Assembly (NCBI GenBank): GCA_041394885.1
Contig: JAWKHI010000040.1
Span: 1-64,000, forward strand
Direction of reading: 5' to 3'
Length of the DNA stretch: 64,000 nucleotides
Source of the DNA: DSOI01 sp041394885
GTDB lineage: Bacteria > Acidobacteriota > Terriglobia > Bryobacterales > Bryobacteraceae
In this document: piece after piece, positions 17,030-26,902 of the stretch
Position numbering within the stretch: position 1 is the stretch's first letter
Layout: each line of letters begins with the position of its first letter
Program-made: the position numbers and the translations under genes
Notes under the pieces: generated by a model
What the model was told of the DNA's origin: nothing
Database searches by the model: none
What the model saw: only the letters and a program-made list of their open reading frames with translations

Positions 17030-17910
17030 CGCCCGCCGAAACCGCCGCGCCCGCCTGTTGCGCTTTCAGCGCCTACGCGGAACTCACCAAGCCGCGCATC
17101 ACCTGGCTCATCCTGATGAGCACCGCCATCGGCTTCTACTTCGGGTCCGGCCCCGGCTGGAGCCTCATCACCCTGCTCCATACCCTGCTCGGCACCGGAC
17201 TCATCGCCAGCGGCACCGCCGCCCTCAATCAATGGTACGAGTCCGACGCCGACGCACGCATGAACCGTACGCGCAACCGACCCATCCCCTCCGGCCGCCT
17301 TACGCGCAACCGTGCGCTCGTGTTCGCCATTCTGCTCTCCATCGCCGGCTTTGCCGAACTCGCCCTGGCCGTCAATCCACTCACGGGCTGGCTCGGCCTG
17401 TTCACACTGTTCACCTACCTGTTCGTCTATACGCCCCTCAAACAGCGGTCGCCGCATTCCACCACCGTCGGCGCCATCCCCGGGGCCATGCCTCCGCTGA
17501 TCGGATTCGCCGCCGCCGCCGGCCATCTCACAGCCGGAGCTTGGGCCCTCTACGCGATTCTGTTCGTCTGGCAGTTCCCGCACTTCTACGCCATCGCCTG
17601 GATGTACCGGGAAGACTACGGCCGCGCCGGCATCCGCATGCTCCCCGTCGTCGAACCGGAAGGCGAATCCACCGCGCGCCGTATTCTGTTCTTCCTCGTG
17701 CTGCTGATTCCCGTGAGCCTCGTTCCGTCGCTGCTCGGGATGACCGGCTCGCTCTACCTCGCTGGCGCCGCCGCCATGGGACTGTATTTCCTCGCCTCGG
17801 GCTTCCAGGTGATGAAGGACCGTTCGCTGCTCCGCGCCCGCGGCGTCCTCCTCGCGTCGGTAATCTACTTGCCCGTGCTCTACGGCCTGATGCTCATTGA
17901 CCGGTCATGA
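17026..17910 (+). CDS. ctaB: Protohaem IX farnesyltransferase (haem O synthase)
   Basis: 294 residues, a UbiA-superfamily prenyltransferase. The polyprenyl-diphosphate site is seen as NQWYESDADARMNRTRNRP, with Glu at the position where Asp is common, and the second acidic motif as YREDYGRAGIRMLPVV. TKPRITWLILMS is the conserved N-terminal helix start. The enzyme converts haem B to haem O in the membrane, the substrate for CtaA encoded just upstream. Four-base overlaps link it to both neighbours. Confidence 0.93.
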   Translation: MTPAETAAPACCAFSAYAELTKPRITWLILMSTAIGFYFGSGPGWSLITLLHTLLGTGLIASGTAALNQWYESDADARMNRTRNRPIPSGRLTRNRALVFAILLSIAGFAELALAVNPLTGWLGLFTLFTYLFVYTPLKQRSPHSTTVGAIPGAMPPLIGFAAAAGHLTAGAWALYAILFVWQFPHFYAIAWMYREDYGRAGIRMLPVVEPEGESTARRILFFLVLLIPVSLVPSLLGMTGSLYLAGAAAMGLYFLASGFQVMKDRSLLRARGVLLASVIYLPVLYGLMLIDRS

Positions 17911-18467
17911 GGATCGCGCCCATCGCGGCCGCCCTTCTGCTTGCCGCCTGTTACAAAGCTCCCGAGCCGCTGGCCATCCACAACTCCATTCCCCCGTTCA
18001 CCCTCACCGCGCAGGATGGCGCCAAATTCCGCAGTGCGGACCGCCTCCGCGGCCACGTCTGGATTGCCGACTTCATCTTCACCACCTGCACCGGCCCCTG
18101 CCCCCGCATGAGCACGCAAATGAAACGCGTGCAGGATGCGCTCGCCGCCGAAAGCTCCGTACGCTTCGTTTCCTTTACCGTGGATCCGGCCAACGATACC
18201 CCCGCCGCCCTCACCGCCTACGCCAAACGCTACGGCGCAGACCCCACGCGCTGGACCTTCCTCACCGGAGACCGCGCCGCCCTGCATGACCTCAGCCGCC
18301 ACGCATTCCTGCTCGGCGATGTGGACGGCAGCCTGAATCACTCCACGCGCTTCGTGCTGGTGGACCGCGAGGGGCGCGTCCGCGGCTACTACGGCAGCTC
18401 CGACGCCGATGTGGTGCGGTCGCTGGTCCGCGACACGCGCCTCCTGGTGGCCGAAGCCGCATCATGA
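17907..18467 (+). CDS. SCO1/SenC family copper chaperone-like protein
   Basis: 186 residues with a lipoprotein-type leader (LLLAAC). The thioredoxin-like SCO domain has the copper-binding C-x-x-x-C in FTTCTGPCPRMSTQM and the distant His in NHSTRFVLVDREG. SCO proteins deliver copper or reduce the CuA-site cysteines of oxidase subunit II. It overlaps ctaB and the DUF420 gene by four bases each, consistent with one assembly operon. Confidence 0.92.
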   Translation: MRIAPIAAALLLAACYKAPEPLAIHNSIPPFTLTAQDGAKFRSADRLRGHVWIADFIFTTCTGPCPRMSTQMKRVQDALAAESSVRFVSFTVDPANDTPAALTAYAKRYGADPTRWTFLTGDRAALHDLSRHAFLLGDVDGSLNHSTRFVLVDREGRVRGYYGSSDADVVRSLVRDTRLLVAEAAS

Positions 18468-18877
18468 CCGTTCGTGACCTGCCGACCCTCAACGCACTGC
18501 TCAACGCCACTTCGTTCGTGTTTCTGGTAACCGGCTACCTGCTGATCCGCGCCGGCCGTCGCCAGGCTCATCGCAAGGCGATGCTCGGGGCTTTCTGCGC
18601 TTCTGTCGTGTTCCTGATTTCGTACCTCGTCTACCATTTCCAGGTGGGCTCGGTCCGGTTTCAGAAAACCGGCGTCATCCGGACGGTCTACCTGACCATC
18701 CTGCTCACCCACACCGTTCTCGCCGCCGCCGTCCCACCGCTGGCCATCGTAACTCTGCGGCGCGCCCTGCGCGGCGATTTCGCAAAGCACCGCCAACTTG
18801 CCCGGTGGACGTTCCCCATCTGGACCTATGTGAGCCTTACCGGAGTGGTCGTGTATTGGATGCTCTACCGGTTGTAG
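18464..18877 (+). CDS. DUF420 membrane protein (CtaM/CtaG-like, oxidase assembly)
   Basis: 137 residues with four hydrophobic helices and conserved histidines in AHRKAMLGAF, LVYHFQVGS, LLTHTVLAA and FAKHRQLARWTFPIW. DUF420 proteins are regularly encoded with SCO and cytochrome oxidase genes and have been linked to oxidase maturation. It ends the operon. No oxidase structural subunits follow within the window. Confidence 0.85.
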   Translation: MTVRDLPTLNALLNATSFVFLVTGYLLIRAGRRQAHRKAMLGAFCASVVFLISYLVYHFQVGSVRFQKTGVIRTVYLTILLTHTVLAAAVPPLAIVTLRRALRGDFAKHRQLARWTFPIWTYVSLTGVVVYWMLYRL

Positions 18878-19647
18878 GGCCGGCCACCTCCCGGACTGAT
18901 AATCCCGTTTGACCTTGTCGAACCGCTGCGCGTCGTCGGGCGGCAGAGATGCCCGAGCAGACGGAGCCGCCGCTCCGCCTTGGGACAGTTCCCTTCCCGG
19001 CGCAGATCTCGCGCAGATCGATCACTGGCTTACGGGCTCTCGTACTTCCACCATCCCGGCCTCGCAAACCAGACGCTCGACAAGCCCTCGTACCACGCTC
19101 CGTTCTCGACGCGGCGAACTCGGCGAGAGACGGCCGAGCCATGACAGTCAGTGGTCTGTACCTCCACCCGACTCCACCGCAACAACCTCGAACCCATGTT
19201 CGGCCTGGCCCCTGGTCTGGCAGGCCTGGAACGTCTTCAAGAGCCTCACCGGGATTGCGGGTGCACCGGAATGGGTACCACGCCGCTGACTCCCGAACCG
19301 GCAGTCACACGCAACCCGTCCGGCGGAAATGCTAGGTAATTTCACGCAGCGGCAGGGTTGTCGCCGCCAGTGATCCCTAGCCGGCGCGATACTCCAGGAA
19401 GGAGGCGCCGCCATCCTGCTGAGGCCGCTCACAGGCTACCGTGCAAGGACACTGAGGATCATCCCCACGATAAGGATTCCTCCGGTTCGTCATAGCCATG
19501 CCGGGAGTTGACGGTGGACTCTAATCGGGCGAGTGGCGGCCTTCGGATCCGGGGTTGTGGAATCGTTATGTCTATGTGGGTGGGTCCGGTGAGGTGGGTC
19601 TACAAACCGGCTGGACCGGCCTGGTGGCCGAGCTGATTCCGCAAGAG
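18878..19647. other. 770-base region without a supported gene, possibly decayed coding DNA
   Basis: Six-frame reading gives only short, mutually overlapping ORFs. Two plus-strand stretches look faintly protein-like (GLSYFHHPGLANQTLD near 19035 and PLVWQAWNVFKSLTGIAGA near 19215), but they are in different frames and I recognise neither. GC content stays high. Most likely remnants of lost genes. No tRNA, terminator or obvious promoter was identified. Confidence 0.4.
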
Positions 19648-20115
19648 TTACCAATCCACCGGCTTTGCGGGCCCGCTCGTCCCAATGTCGAGCGCCACCT
19701 TCCAGCCGCCGCTGGTCTTACGCCAAATGGTGACGTATCGGCCGGTGTTCTCTACCATCCGGCCCGCGGCGTCTTTGTGGCGGAACTTCGACGATCCCAC
19801 CGTGTATCCCAGATCGCCGGCGCGCGAGGTTTCGGCGAATTCCGGCGTCCAGCGTAGTGAGTTGTCCTTGTCGGCGAACAGCGGCTCCATGAGAGACCGT
19901 ACCTCGCCCGGTCCGGTCACGATGGCGCCGCCGGAGCGGACCATCTTTCCATCGGATGCGAAGAACGACGTCCAGCCGCTAGCCCCGCGCTCGGCGGTGG
20001 CGAGATCGAAGGCGCGGTCAGCCGCCATCACATCGGCGCGATACTCTCGCCGGGCGCCCAGGAGATAGCCGCCGAGGAAGGCCAGCGCGACGAGTGGGAC
20101 CAAGCTTCGATGCAT
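19648..20115 (-). CDS. Secreted NTF2-like (DUF4440/SnoaL-type) protein
   Basis: 155 residues from ATG 20115; six more codons are open upstream. An N-terminal signal or anchor helix (LVPLVALAFLGGYLLG) precedes an NTF2-like cone domain: DRAFDLATAERGASGWTSFF, GPGEVRSLMEPLF, and the final strands VENTGRYVTIWRKTSGGWKV. DUF4440 proteins are mostly small ligand-binding or orphan enzymes, so function cannot be assigned. It lies downstream of pssA on the same strand with a 55-base gap. Confidence 0.78.
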   Translation of the reverse strand: MHRSLVPLVALAFLGGYLLGARREYRADVMAADRAFDLATAERGASGWTSFFASDGKMVRSGGAIVTGPGEVRSLMEPLFADKDNSLRWTPEFAETSRAGDLGYTVGSSKFRHKDAAGRMVENTGRYVTIWRKTSGGWKVALDIGTSGPAKPVDW

Positions 20116-20170
20116 GGCATCAGGATCGCACACCGATCGCGCCCGATAGACTGGCGCGGGAAGATCGGGG

Positions 20171-21061
20171 TCAGACGCCCTGCTGCACCGGTGGCGGCTC
20201 CGGCGAATGGTCCCGCCGCCGCAACAATCCGCCGAGCCGGATCACGATGCCACTCCCGGTGTAGGTAAGCGCCATCGCGAGCAACACCGGCTGCGAGTAG
20301 TTCCAGGTGAGATAGATCAAGCTCGCCAGCATCACAACGCTTTTCGGAGACCGGGGCCTCAGCAGGTTGAAATCCTTGAAGCTGCGATAGCGCCAGGTGC
20401 TCACCATCAGAAACGAAAGCAGGCCGAGCGCCGCGATCCAGCAAACGGAAAGAATCCACCATTCCAGCGGAGACGAGTCTGCCGCGTAAACCACGGCGGC
20501 GACGAAGGCGGCAGCGGCCGGGATGGGCAGCCCGACGAAGTATTTGCGTCCGGGGCGGCCGGGATTTTTCGGTTTGGGATCCACCTGTATGTTGAAACGG
20601 GCCAACCGGGACGCCCCGCACATGAGAAACAGAAACACGAAGAACATCCCCACTCCGTGTATCTGCTCGCGGAGCTTGGGATCTAGATCGCCCGAAAGAA
20701 ACTGGAAGCCGAACACCCAGGCGAGGATCGCCGGTGCGACGCCGAAGGTGATCACGTCGGCGAGGGAATCGAGCTCACGTCCGAAGTCAGAGACGGTGTT
20801 GGTCATGCGGGCGATGCGGCCGTCGAGGCCGTCGAGGAAAACGGCCACGCCGATCATGATCGCGGCCGCTTCGAAATGCCGGTTGTGCCCGAGGTCGCCT
20901 TTGGTGGCGAGCATTGCGCCTTGAAAAGCCTTTACGACGGCGAGAAAGCCGAGGAACAGGTTGCCCGCGGTGAACAGCGAAGGCAAGGCGTAGGCAGCTT
21001 TGCGTGGACGGCGATCCGGCGAGTTGGGGTCAATGAGTCTCTCGCGCAACCGGCGCGTCAT
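20171..21061 (-). CDS. pssA: CDP-diacylglycerol--serine O-phosphatidyltransferase
   Basis: 296 residues from ATG 21061, which overlaps the stop of psd as ATGA; upstream in-frame codons lie inside psd and are not used. Helices 1-2 carry the CDP-alcohol phosphotransferase signature. The conserved aspartates appear in FLDGLDGRIARMTNTVSDFGRELDSLAD, split here into DGLDGRIARM and DFGRELDSLAD. The start PSLFTAGNLFLGFLAV is typical of PssA type II. It makes phosphatidylserine, the substrate of the adjacent decarboxylase, so the two genes form the phosphatidylethanolamine pathway. Confidence 0.92.
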   Translation of the reverse strand: MTRRLRERLIDPNSPDRRPRKAAYALPSLFTAGNLFLGFLAVVKAFQGAMLATKGDLGHNRHFEAAAIMIGVAVFLDGLDGRIARMTNTVSDFGRELDSLADVITFGVAPAILAWVFGFQFLSGDLDPKLREQIHGVGMFFVFLFLMCGASRLARFNIQVDPKPKNPGRPGRKYFVGLPIPAAAAFVAAVVYAADSSPLEWWILSVCWIAALGLLSFLMVSTWRYRSFKDFNLLRPRSPKSVVMLASLIYLTWNYSQPVLLAMALTYTGSGIVIRLGGLLRRRDHSPEPPPVQQGV

Positions 21062-21666
21062 GCGGATTTCCTCCGGGCAATGATGGTTTCGCCGGCGGTG
21101 ACACGCTGGCCTTCCCGAACCAGGATCTCCCACTCGGGGCCGAACAGCACATCCATACGGGAACTGAACTGCATGAGTCCGATCCGCTCACCCATTTCCA
21201 CGCGATCGCCCACCTTCTTGTTGAGCACCACGCGGCGGGCCACCAGACCGGCAATCTGTTTGAAGGTCAGCCTTACTCCGTCGTCGCACTCCACGGTGAT
21301 TACATTCTGCTCGTTGCGCACCGACGCTTCTTCGCGGCTGGCCACCAGAAACTCACCCGGTTTGTAGACGGCCTCCACGATGCGACCGCCCACCGGGGTG
21401 CGGTTGACGTGCACGTCGAGCGGGCTGAGAAAAATGCTGACGCGGGTGAGGTGGGCGCCGTCGGGCTTCACCGCGGTCACGCGGCCGTCGGCGGGAGAGA
21501 CCGCGTGCGGCCCCTTGGGGACGGTGCGCTCGGGGTCCCGGAAAAACCACAGGAAGAACGCCGCCAGCACGAACATCGGCGCGCCCCACACGGGACGGGC
21601 GAGCCATGCGACGAGGAGCCCGCCGGCGAGGAAGGCGAGTGCATAATAGATGCCGGTGACAACCAT
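21058..21666 (-). CDS. psd: Phosphatidylserine decarboxylase, short type
   Basis: 202 residues of the short Psd class, with two N-terminal membrane helices. Conserved blocks: VSPADGRVTAV, SIFLSPLDVHVNRTP, VGERIGLMQ-type end. The self-cleavage and pyruvoyl-forming site, usually FGSR in this class, reads FSSRMDVLFGPEW here, so the residue before the reactive serine is Ser rather than Gly. Cleavage before the second Ser is still chemically possible. It overlaps pssA, which uses the same pathway. It lies 9 bases downstream of the large kgd-type gene. Confidence 0.88.
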   Translation of the reverse strand: MVVTGIYYALAFLAGGLLVAWLARPVWGAPMFVLAAFFLWFFRDPERTVPKGPHAVSPADGRVTAVKPDGAHLTRVSIFLSPLDVHVNRTPVGGRIVEAVYKPGEFLVASREEASVRNEQNVITVECDDGVRLTFKQIAGLVARRVVLNKKVGDRVEMGERIGLMQFSSRMDVLFGPEWEILVREGQRVTAGETIIARRKSA

Positions 21667-21675
21667 GGAGGCCGG

Positions 21676-24600
21676 CTATTTGGCGGTGCGGCGGCGCACG
21701 ACGCGCACCTTTCGCACCGGCGCCACCTTAGCTTCGGCAAAAGCGGCTTCGATGATTTCCTTCTGCTCGCGTTCGTGTGTGCGGTAGGAACCGGAGGCGG
21801 GGCTCGCGCTTTCGGGCCGGCCGATGAATCGCAACCGGCGGCGTCCGCGATCGAGCATGGGCTGGGTGCAATCGCTGATGAGACGCCAGCCGCCCATGTT
21901 GAGCGGCTCTTCCTGCACCCAGGCGATGTCGGCGGCGGCGGGATAGCGGTCAATCTGGTCCTGTAGATCCGTGGCCGGGAATGGATACAACTGCTCCAGG
22001 CGAATGATGGCCACGTGGTGCGCGCCGGTCTGCTCGCGATGGTGGAGAAGATCGTAGTAGATCTTGCCCGAGCAGATGAGAATGCGGGAGACGTGATCCG
22101 GATTCACTTCGCTGTCACCGATCACTTCATGGAAGCCGTCGCCGGTGAACTCGAGGGCGCGCGACATGACCTTCGGATGGCGCAGCAGGCTTTTCGGCGT
22201 AAACAGGATGAGGGGCTTACGGACTCCGCGAGCGTCGGCGCCGCCGCGCATCTGGCGGCGCAGGACGTGGAAGTACTGCGCGGGGGTGGTGGCGTTCACC
22301 ACGTACCAGTTCTCCTCCGCACTGAGGATGAGGAAGCGCTCGATGCGGGCGGAGGAATGCTCGGGGCCCTGGCCTTCGTAGCCGTGAGGCAGCAGCAGCA
22401 CCATGCCGCTCGGCTGTCCCCACTTCTGCGTAGACACGCTCAGGAACTGGTCAATCATGATTTGCGCGCCGTTGACGAAGTCGCCAAACTGCGCCTCCCA
22501 AAGCACGAGCGAGAGGGGGTCGCCGATCGAGTATCCGAATTCGAACCCCATCACGGCGTACTCGCTGAGGGAGGAGTCGTAGACGGAAAATGGCGCCTGA
22601 TCGGGGGCGATGTGTTTCAGGGGCCGGTAGGGTTCGCCGGTGCGGTGATCGTAGAAGGTGAGGTGGCGCTGGGAGAATGTGCCGCGTCCGGAGTCCTGCC
22701 CGCTGAGCCTCACCGGAGTACCTTCGATGAGGAGGGTGCCGAAGGCGAGCGCTTCGGCCAAGGCCCAGTCGACGCCGGAATCGAGCGCGGTCTTCCGCTT
22801 TTCGAGCAGGGCGCTGAGTTTGGGGTGCAAGGTGAAGCTATCGGGAACGGTGGTGAGCGCTTCCACCACTTCGTCGAGCAGATCGCGCGATACCGCGGTC
22901 CTGGTCTCGGGCTCCGGCGGCAGGTCATCGACGATGCCGATCTCTTCCACTTCATAGGTGGACGGGTACTGTTTGGCCTCGTCGAAGCCGTCGTCGAGAT
23001 TGAGGGCGATGCGCTTGCGGAAGCGCTCCACCTGTTCCGGCGTTACCACCTTCTCGCGAATCAGCCGCTCGGCATAGATGTTGCTGATCGGCGGATGATC
23101 CTTGATCTGGCGATACATCAGCGGCTGGGTGAAGCTCGGATCGTCGCCTTCGTTGTGGCCGTGGCGGCGATAGCAGATCATGTCGATGACTACGTCTTTT
23201 TTGAACTTCTGACGGAAGTCGAACGCCACTTGAATGGCGCGGACGCAGGCCTCGGGATCGTCACCGTTGACGTGAAAGATGGGTGCCTGCACCATGCGCG
23301 CGATGTCGGAGCAGTATACCGACGAGCGCGATTCCTGCGGATTGGTGGTGAAGCCGATCTGGTTGTTGATGATCACATGAACGGTGCCGCCGGTGCGGTA
23401 GCCGTGCAACTGGGAGAGATTGAGGGTTTCGGTGACCACGCCCTGTCCGGCAAAGGCCGCGTCGCCGTGCAGCAGCACGGGGATGACGCGTTCGCGGCGG
23501 GCGTCGCCGGTGCGGGTCTGCTTGGCGCGCACGATGCCCTCCACCACGGGGTTCACCGCCTCCAGGTGCGATGGGTTGGGCGCCACCGAAACTACCACTT
23601 CATGGCCGGTGTTCTGGGAGCGGTGCATTCCGGTGGCTCCCAAGTGATATTTGACGTCGCCGGAGCCCTGGGTGCTATTGGGGTCCGGATGGCCCTCGAA
23701 CTCGGAGAAGATCTGGCTCATGCGCTTGCCGGCGGCGTTGGCCAGCACGTTCAGGCGACCGCGGTGGGCCATGCCGATCACCACTTCGCTGCCGCCGTCG
23801 TCGCCCACCAGATCAAGCAGTTCATCGAGCATCGCGATGGCGGTCTCCGCGCCTTCGAGCGAGAAGCGCTTCTGGCCGACGAACCGCGAATGGATGAAAG
23901 ATTCGAACTGCTCGGCGGCAATCAGGCGCTCGAGCGTACGGATGCGGTTATCCGGCGTCAGCGGCCAGGCGTTGCCGTGCGGTTCCATGCGCTGCTGCAG
24001 CCAGGACTTCTGCTCCGGATGCTGGATGCTCATGTACTCACACGTGATGCGTCCGCAGTAGGTGTTGCGCAGCGTCTCGAGGATTTCGCGCAGCGTGGCC
24101 ACGGGCTTCCACGACGATTCGCCGGTGGCCCAACCGAGGTTGCCGGTGATGAATTCGCGATCGAGATCCCAGATGGAAAAGCCGTAGGTCGCCGGATCCA
24201 GCTCGGGATGGTAGGCGGCGGGGCCGCCGAGAGGATTGATATCGGCGATCAGGTGTCCGCGCACGCGATAGGAATTGATCAACTGCAGAATCGCGGCTTC
24301 CTTCGGCGGCACGGGCGCGCCATAGGTGGCCGAGGTTCCGGGCAGGGCGGGAACGCCCGACACAGACCCGGAGAGTGCCGGCGCCGCGGCGAGCATCGGG
24401 TTCGCGGGAAGCCCGTAGCCGGGCGCATGCACGGCCGGCACGTTGGGCCGGTCCGCCTCCCAGTGCATGGGGCGCGCGGGAATGCGGAGGGCCTCGAATA
24501 TTTCCTCGTAGAAGCCGGTGGCGCCGAACAGCAGATCCTGCAGTTTGCCGAGAAACGCTCCCGATTCCGCGCCCTGGATGATGCGGTGATCGTAGGTGCA

Positions 24601-25590
24601 GGTGAGGGTCATCACCTTGCTCAGGCCGAGCGCGGCGAGCAGTTCCGGACGGGCGCCCTGATACTCGGGCGGATAGTCGATGGCGCCGGAAGCGATGATA
24701 CAGCCTTGCCCCGGCATCAGCCGGGGCACGGAACCCATGGTGCCCACGGTGCCCGGATTGGTGAGTGAGATGGTGGTGCCCACGAAATCGTCGACGGTGA
24801 GTTTCGCCTTCCTTGCCCGCTGCACCAGGTCGTCGAAAGCGGCCATGTACCGATCGAACGTCATCGCTCCGGCGTTCTTGATTGAAGGAACGACGAGTGA
24901 CCGCGATCCGCCCGGACCGGCAACGTCCACGGCCAACCCGATATTGACTTCCTTCCGCACCAGCCGGAACGGTTCGCCGTTCTGTTCCGCATAGGCGTCG
25001 TTAATGGAAGGCTGCGCCTTCACCGCCTGCGTGATCGCCCATGCCAGCAGATGCGTATAGGAGATCTTGCTCTTGCCCTGCAGCTCCCTATACTGATTCA
25101 GGATGCGGCGATTCTCCTCGATCACCTTCACCGGAATCGCGCGCTGCGAAGTGGCGGTGGGGACGGCGAGGCTGGCGGTCATGTTGGCGGCAAGCCGCCC
25201 GGATGCTCCCCGCAGGGGCACCAGTTGCTCCGACGGACGCAATTGCAGCGCGGGCTGGTGGGTGGCGATGGCGGTGGTCTGGGTAGCGGGCGTCTTCTCC
25301 GCGGCGGGTTCGGCCTTGGGAGCCGGGGCCTTCGGGCCAGGCGGAACGGGGGACGGAGGCGCAGTCGGCGGAGGTGGAGGCGGCGGTGCCAGCGCGGCGG
25401 GTTCTGCGACGGCGGCAGCGGCGGCGGTTTGGAAGGCAGCCTCTTCGGCGCCCGCTACGGTCTCGCCATTCGACTCGAAAATGTCGTGCCAAGCTTCATC
25501 GACCGCCCTCCGGTCGTGACGGTACTGGTGATAGAGTTCTTCTTCGAGCCAACTGTTTATGTTGGGCGGCGGCTCAGTTTTTGGGGACAT
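21676..25590 (-). CDS. kgd: Multifunctional 2-oxoglutarate decarboxylase/dehydrogenase (Kgd/SucA-SucB type)
   Basis: 1304 residues, the size and order of the mycobacterial-type KGD. Residues ~10-35 (NSWLEEELYHQYRHD) are the SucA-like N-terminal helix. A Pro/Ala-rich linker follows, then an E2 acyltransferase-like catalytic domain ending in the DHRIIQGAESGAFLG active-site block. The remaining ~900 residues are the thiamine-diphosphate E1 domain, with GMAHRGRLNVLAN, LHGDAAFAGQGVV, VIINNQIGFTT and LLPHGYEGQGPEHSSARIERF. It oxidatively decarboxylates 2-oxoglutarate in the TCA cycle, needing a separate E3. No lipoyl domain is seen. Confidence 0.95.
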   Translation of the reverse strand: MSPKTEPPPNINSWLEEELYHQYRHDRRAVDEAWHDIFESNGETVAGAEEAAFQTAAAAAVAEPAALAPPPPPPPTAPPSPVPPGPKAPAPKAEPAAEKTPATQTTAIATHQPALQLRPSEQLVPLRGASGRLAANMTASLAVPTATSQRAIPVKVIEENRRILNQYRELQGKSKISYTHLLAWAITQAVKAQPSINDAYAEQNGEPFRLVRKEVNIGLAVDVAGPGGSRSLVVPSIKNAGAMTFDRYMAAFDDLVQRARKAKLTVDDFVGTTISLTNPGTVGTMGSVPRLMPGQGCIIASGAIDYPPEYQGARPELLAALGLSKVMTLTCTYDHRIIQGAESGAFLGKLQDLLFGATGFYEEIFEALRIPARPMHWEADRPNVPAVHAPGYGLPANPMLAAAPALSGSVSGVPALPGTSATYGAPVPPKEAAILQLINSYRVRGHLIADINPLGGPAAYHPELDPATYGFSIWDLDREFITGNLGWATGESSWKPVATLREILETLRNTYCGRITCEYMSIQHPEQKSWLQQRMEPHGNAWPLTPDNRIRTLERLIAAEQFESFIHSRFVGQKRFSLEGAETAIAMLDELLDLVGDDGGSEVVIGMAHRGRLNVLANAAGKRMSQIFSEFEGHPDPNSTQGSGDVKYHLGATGMHRSQNTGHEVVVSVAPNPSHLEAVNPVVEGIVRAKQTRTGDARRERVIPVLLHGDAAFAGQGVVTETLNLSQLHGYRTGGTVHVIINNQIGFTTNPQESRSSVYCSDIARMVQAPIFHVNGDDPEACVRAIQVAFDFRQKFKKDVVIDMICYRRHGHNEGDDPSFTQPLMYRQIKDHPPISNIYAERLIREKVVTPEQVERFRKRIALNLDDGFDEAKQYPSTYEVEEIGIVDDLPPEPETRTAVSRDLLDEVVEALTTVPDSFTLHPKLSALLEKRKTALDSGVDWALAEALAFGTLLIEGTPVRLSGQDSGRGTFSQRHLTFYDHRTGEPYRPLKHIAPDQAPFSVYDSSLSEYAVMGFEFGYSIGDPLSLVLWEAQFGDFVNGAQIMIDQFLSVSTQKWGQPSGMVLLLPHGYEGQGPEHSSARIERFLILSAEENWYVVNATTPAQYFHVLRRQMRGGADARGVRKPLILFTPKSLLRHPKVMSRALEFTGDGFHEVIGDSEVNPDHVSRILICSGKIYYDLLHHREQTGAHHVAIIRLEQLYPFPATDLQDQIDRYPAAADIAWVQEEPLNMGGWRLISDCTQPMLDRGRRRLRFIGRPESASPASGSYRTHEREQKEIIEAAFAEAKVAPVRKVRVVRRRTAK

Positions 25591-25746
25591 GGGTGATTGA
25601 CTGTAACGGGGGACGCCGCAGGACGTCCATTTCTTAGTTTAGCGTTTCGCCGCGCGCCTGGTTTTGCGTTTCGACGTGCGGCGTTGACCCCCACTCGAGG
25701 CCGTCGGCATCCATCTGGGCTATGATGCGGAAGAAGGAGCAAGCCC

Positions 25747-26880
25747 ATGCAATCCCTGGATCGACGCACATTCCTGCAAGCAGCCGCGGTCTCGGCGCCG
25801 GCCGTCCTTGCCGCTGCCGAAGTGAAACCCGAATGGCGCAATCGGCAGTCAGGCATGGCCTACCGGCAGTTCGGACGGACGGGCATCATGATTTCGGAAG
25901 TGGTGAGCGGCGGCGATCCCATCCGGTCCAACAACTGGGAGCACCTGAATCTCGCCATCGAAATGGGGCTCAACTATCTGGACATGGCGCCCGCCTACGG
26001 CAATGGCGACTGCGAACTCTCCTACGGAAAGCTGCTCGGCGGATCCGCCAAGCGCGAGAAGGTGTTCCTCACCACCAAGATCAGCGCCTACGGCAGCACG
26101 CGCAACCGCATGTACGAGGAAATCTTCAAGGGGCTGCCGGCGGAAAAACAGAACGCGATCCGCAAGCGCGCCGAAGAGATGGTGGCCGAGCGCGGCGTAG
26201 CCAAGCCGGGATACATGCTCGAGTACTATCCCGGCCTCCCGAACCCGATCGTGCCCACCTACATCTGCAACGCGATGCGGAAAGACTACGGACACAAGGT
26301 CGAGGGCAGCAAGCCGTTCAAGGCGATCATCACCAAGAGCGTGGAAGACAGCCTGAAGCGCGTGGGCACCGATTACTTCGACACGGTGATGTGCCCTCAC
26401 GGCGCCTACTCGCCCGAGGATCTCGACAATCCCGAGATTCGCGAGACCATGTTCGCGTTGCGCAAGCAGGGCAAGCTGCGCTTCATCGGCGTCACCTCGC
26501 ACTTCGACGCGGGCGGCATCCTCTCCAAGGCCGCCAAACTCGGCCACTATGACGTCGCCATGGTCTCCTACAACGTCATCAACGGCGGCTACGTGGAGCG
26601 CGGGCTCGCCGAGGCCAAGGCGGCCGGGATGGGTGTGATTGCGATGAAGGCGGCCATGGCCGTAGCCACCCACCACAAGTCCTTACAGCCGATTCCGCAG
26701 TGGCGCATCGACAAAGTAGATCGCATCATTCCGGGCGACATGAAGCCGCCGATGAAAGCCTACGTCTGGGCGCTGCAGAATCCGAACCTCACCGCCGTGG
26801 TGTCCAATCTGTGGGATAAGAACTTCATCCGCGAGAACCTGTCGCTGGCGGGCAAGAAAGTGGAAATGCAGCCGGCCTGA
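25747..26880 (+). CDS. Aldo/keto reductase with Tat-type signal
   Basis: 377 residues. The N-terminus LDRRTFLQAAAVSAPAVLAAA is a twin-arginine export signal. The TIM-barrel reductase keeps its catalytic tetrad: Asp and Tyr in NYLDMAPAYGNG, Lys in FLTTKISAYG and His in VMCPHGA. NADPH-type residues may lie in the C-terminal half (VVSNLWDKNFIRENL). Insertions after the third strand make it longer than typical AKRs. Exported AKR-fold proteins are common in Acidobacteria and Planctomycetes. The substrate is unknown. It is divergent from kgd across 156 bases. Confidence 0.85.
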   Translation: MQSLDRRTFLQAAAVSAPAVLAAAEVKPEWRNRQSGMAYRQFGRTGIMISEVVSGGDPIRSNNWEHLNLAIEMGLNYLDMAPAYGNGDCELSYGKLLGGSAKREKVFLTTKISAYGSTRNRMYEEIFKGLPAEKQNAIRKRAEEMVAERGVAKPGYMLEYYPGLPNPIVPTYICNAMRKDYGHKVEGSKPFKAIITKSVEDSLKRVGTDYFDTVMCPHGAYSPEDLDNPEIRETMFALRKQGKLRFIGVTSHFDAGGILSKAAKLGHYDVAMVSYNVINGGYVERGLAEAKAAGMGVIAMKAAMAVATHHKSLQPIPQWRIDKVDRIIPGDMKPPMKAYVWALQNPNLTAVVSNLWDKNFIRENLSLAGKKVEMQPA

Positions 26881-26902
26881 CCGGGCATTCCGAGCAAGAA
26901 CC

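Noticed and set aside
22015..24768. 917-codon plus-strand ORF opposite kgd
   Set aside because: Antisense shadow of a strongly conserved gene; no recognisable domains and composition explained by the opposite strand's codon bias.
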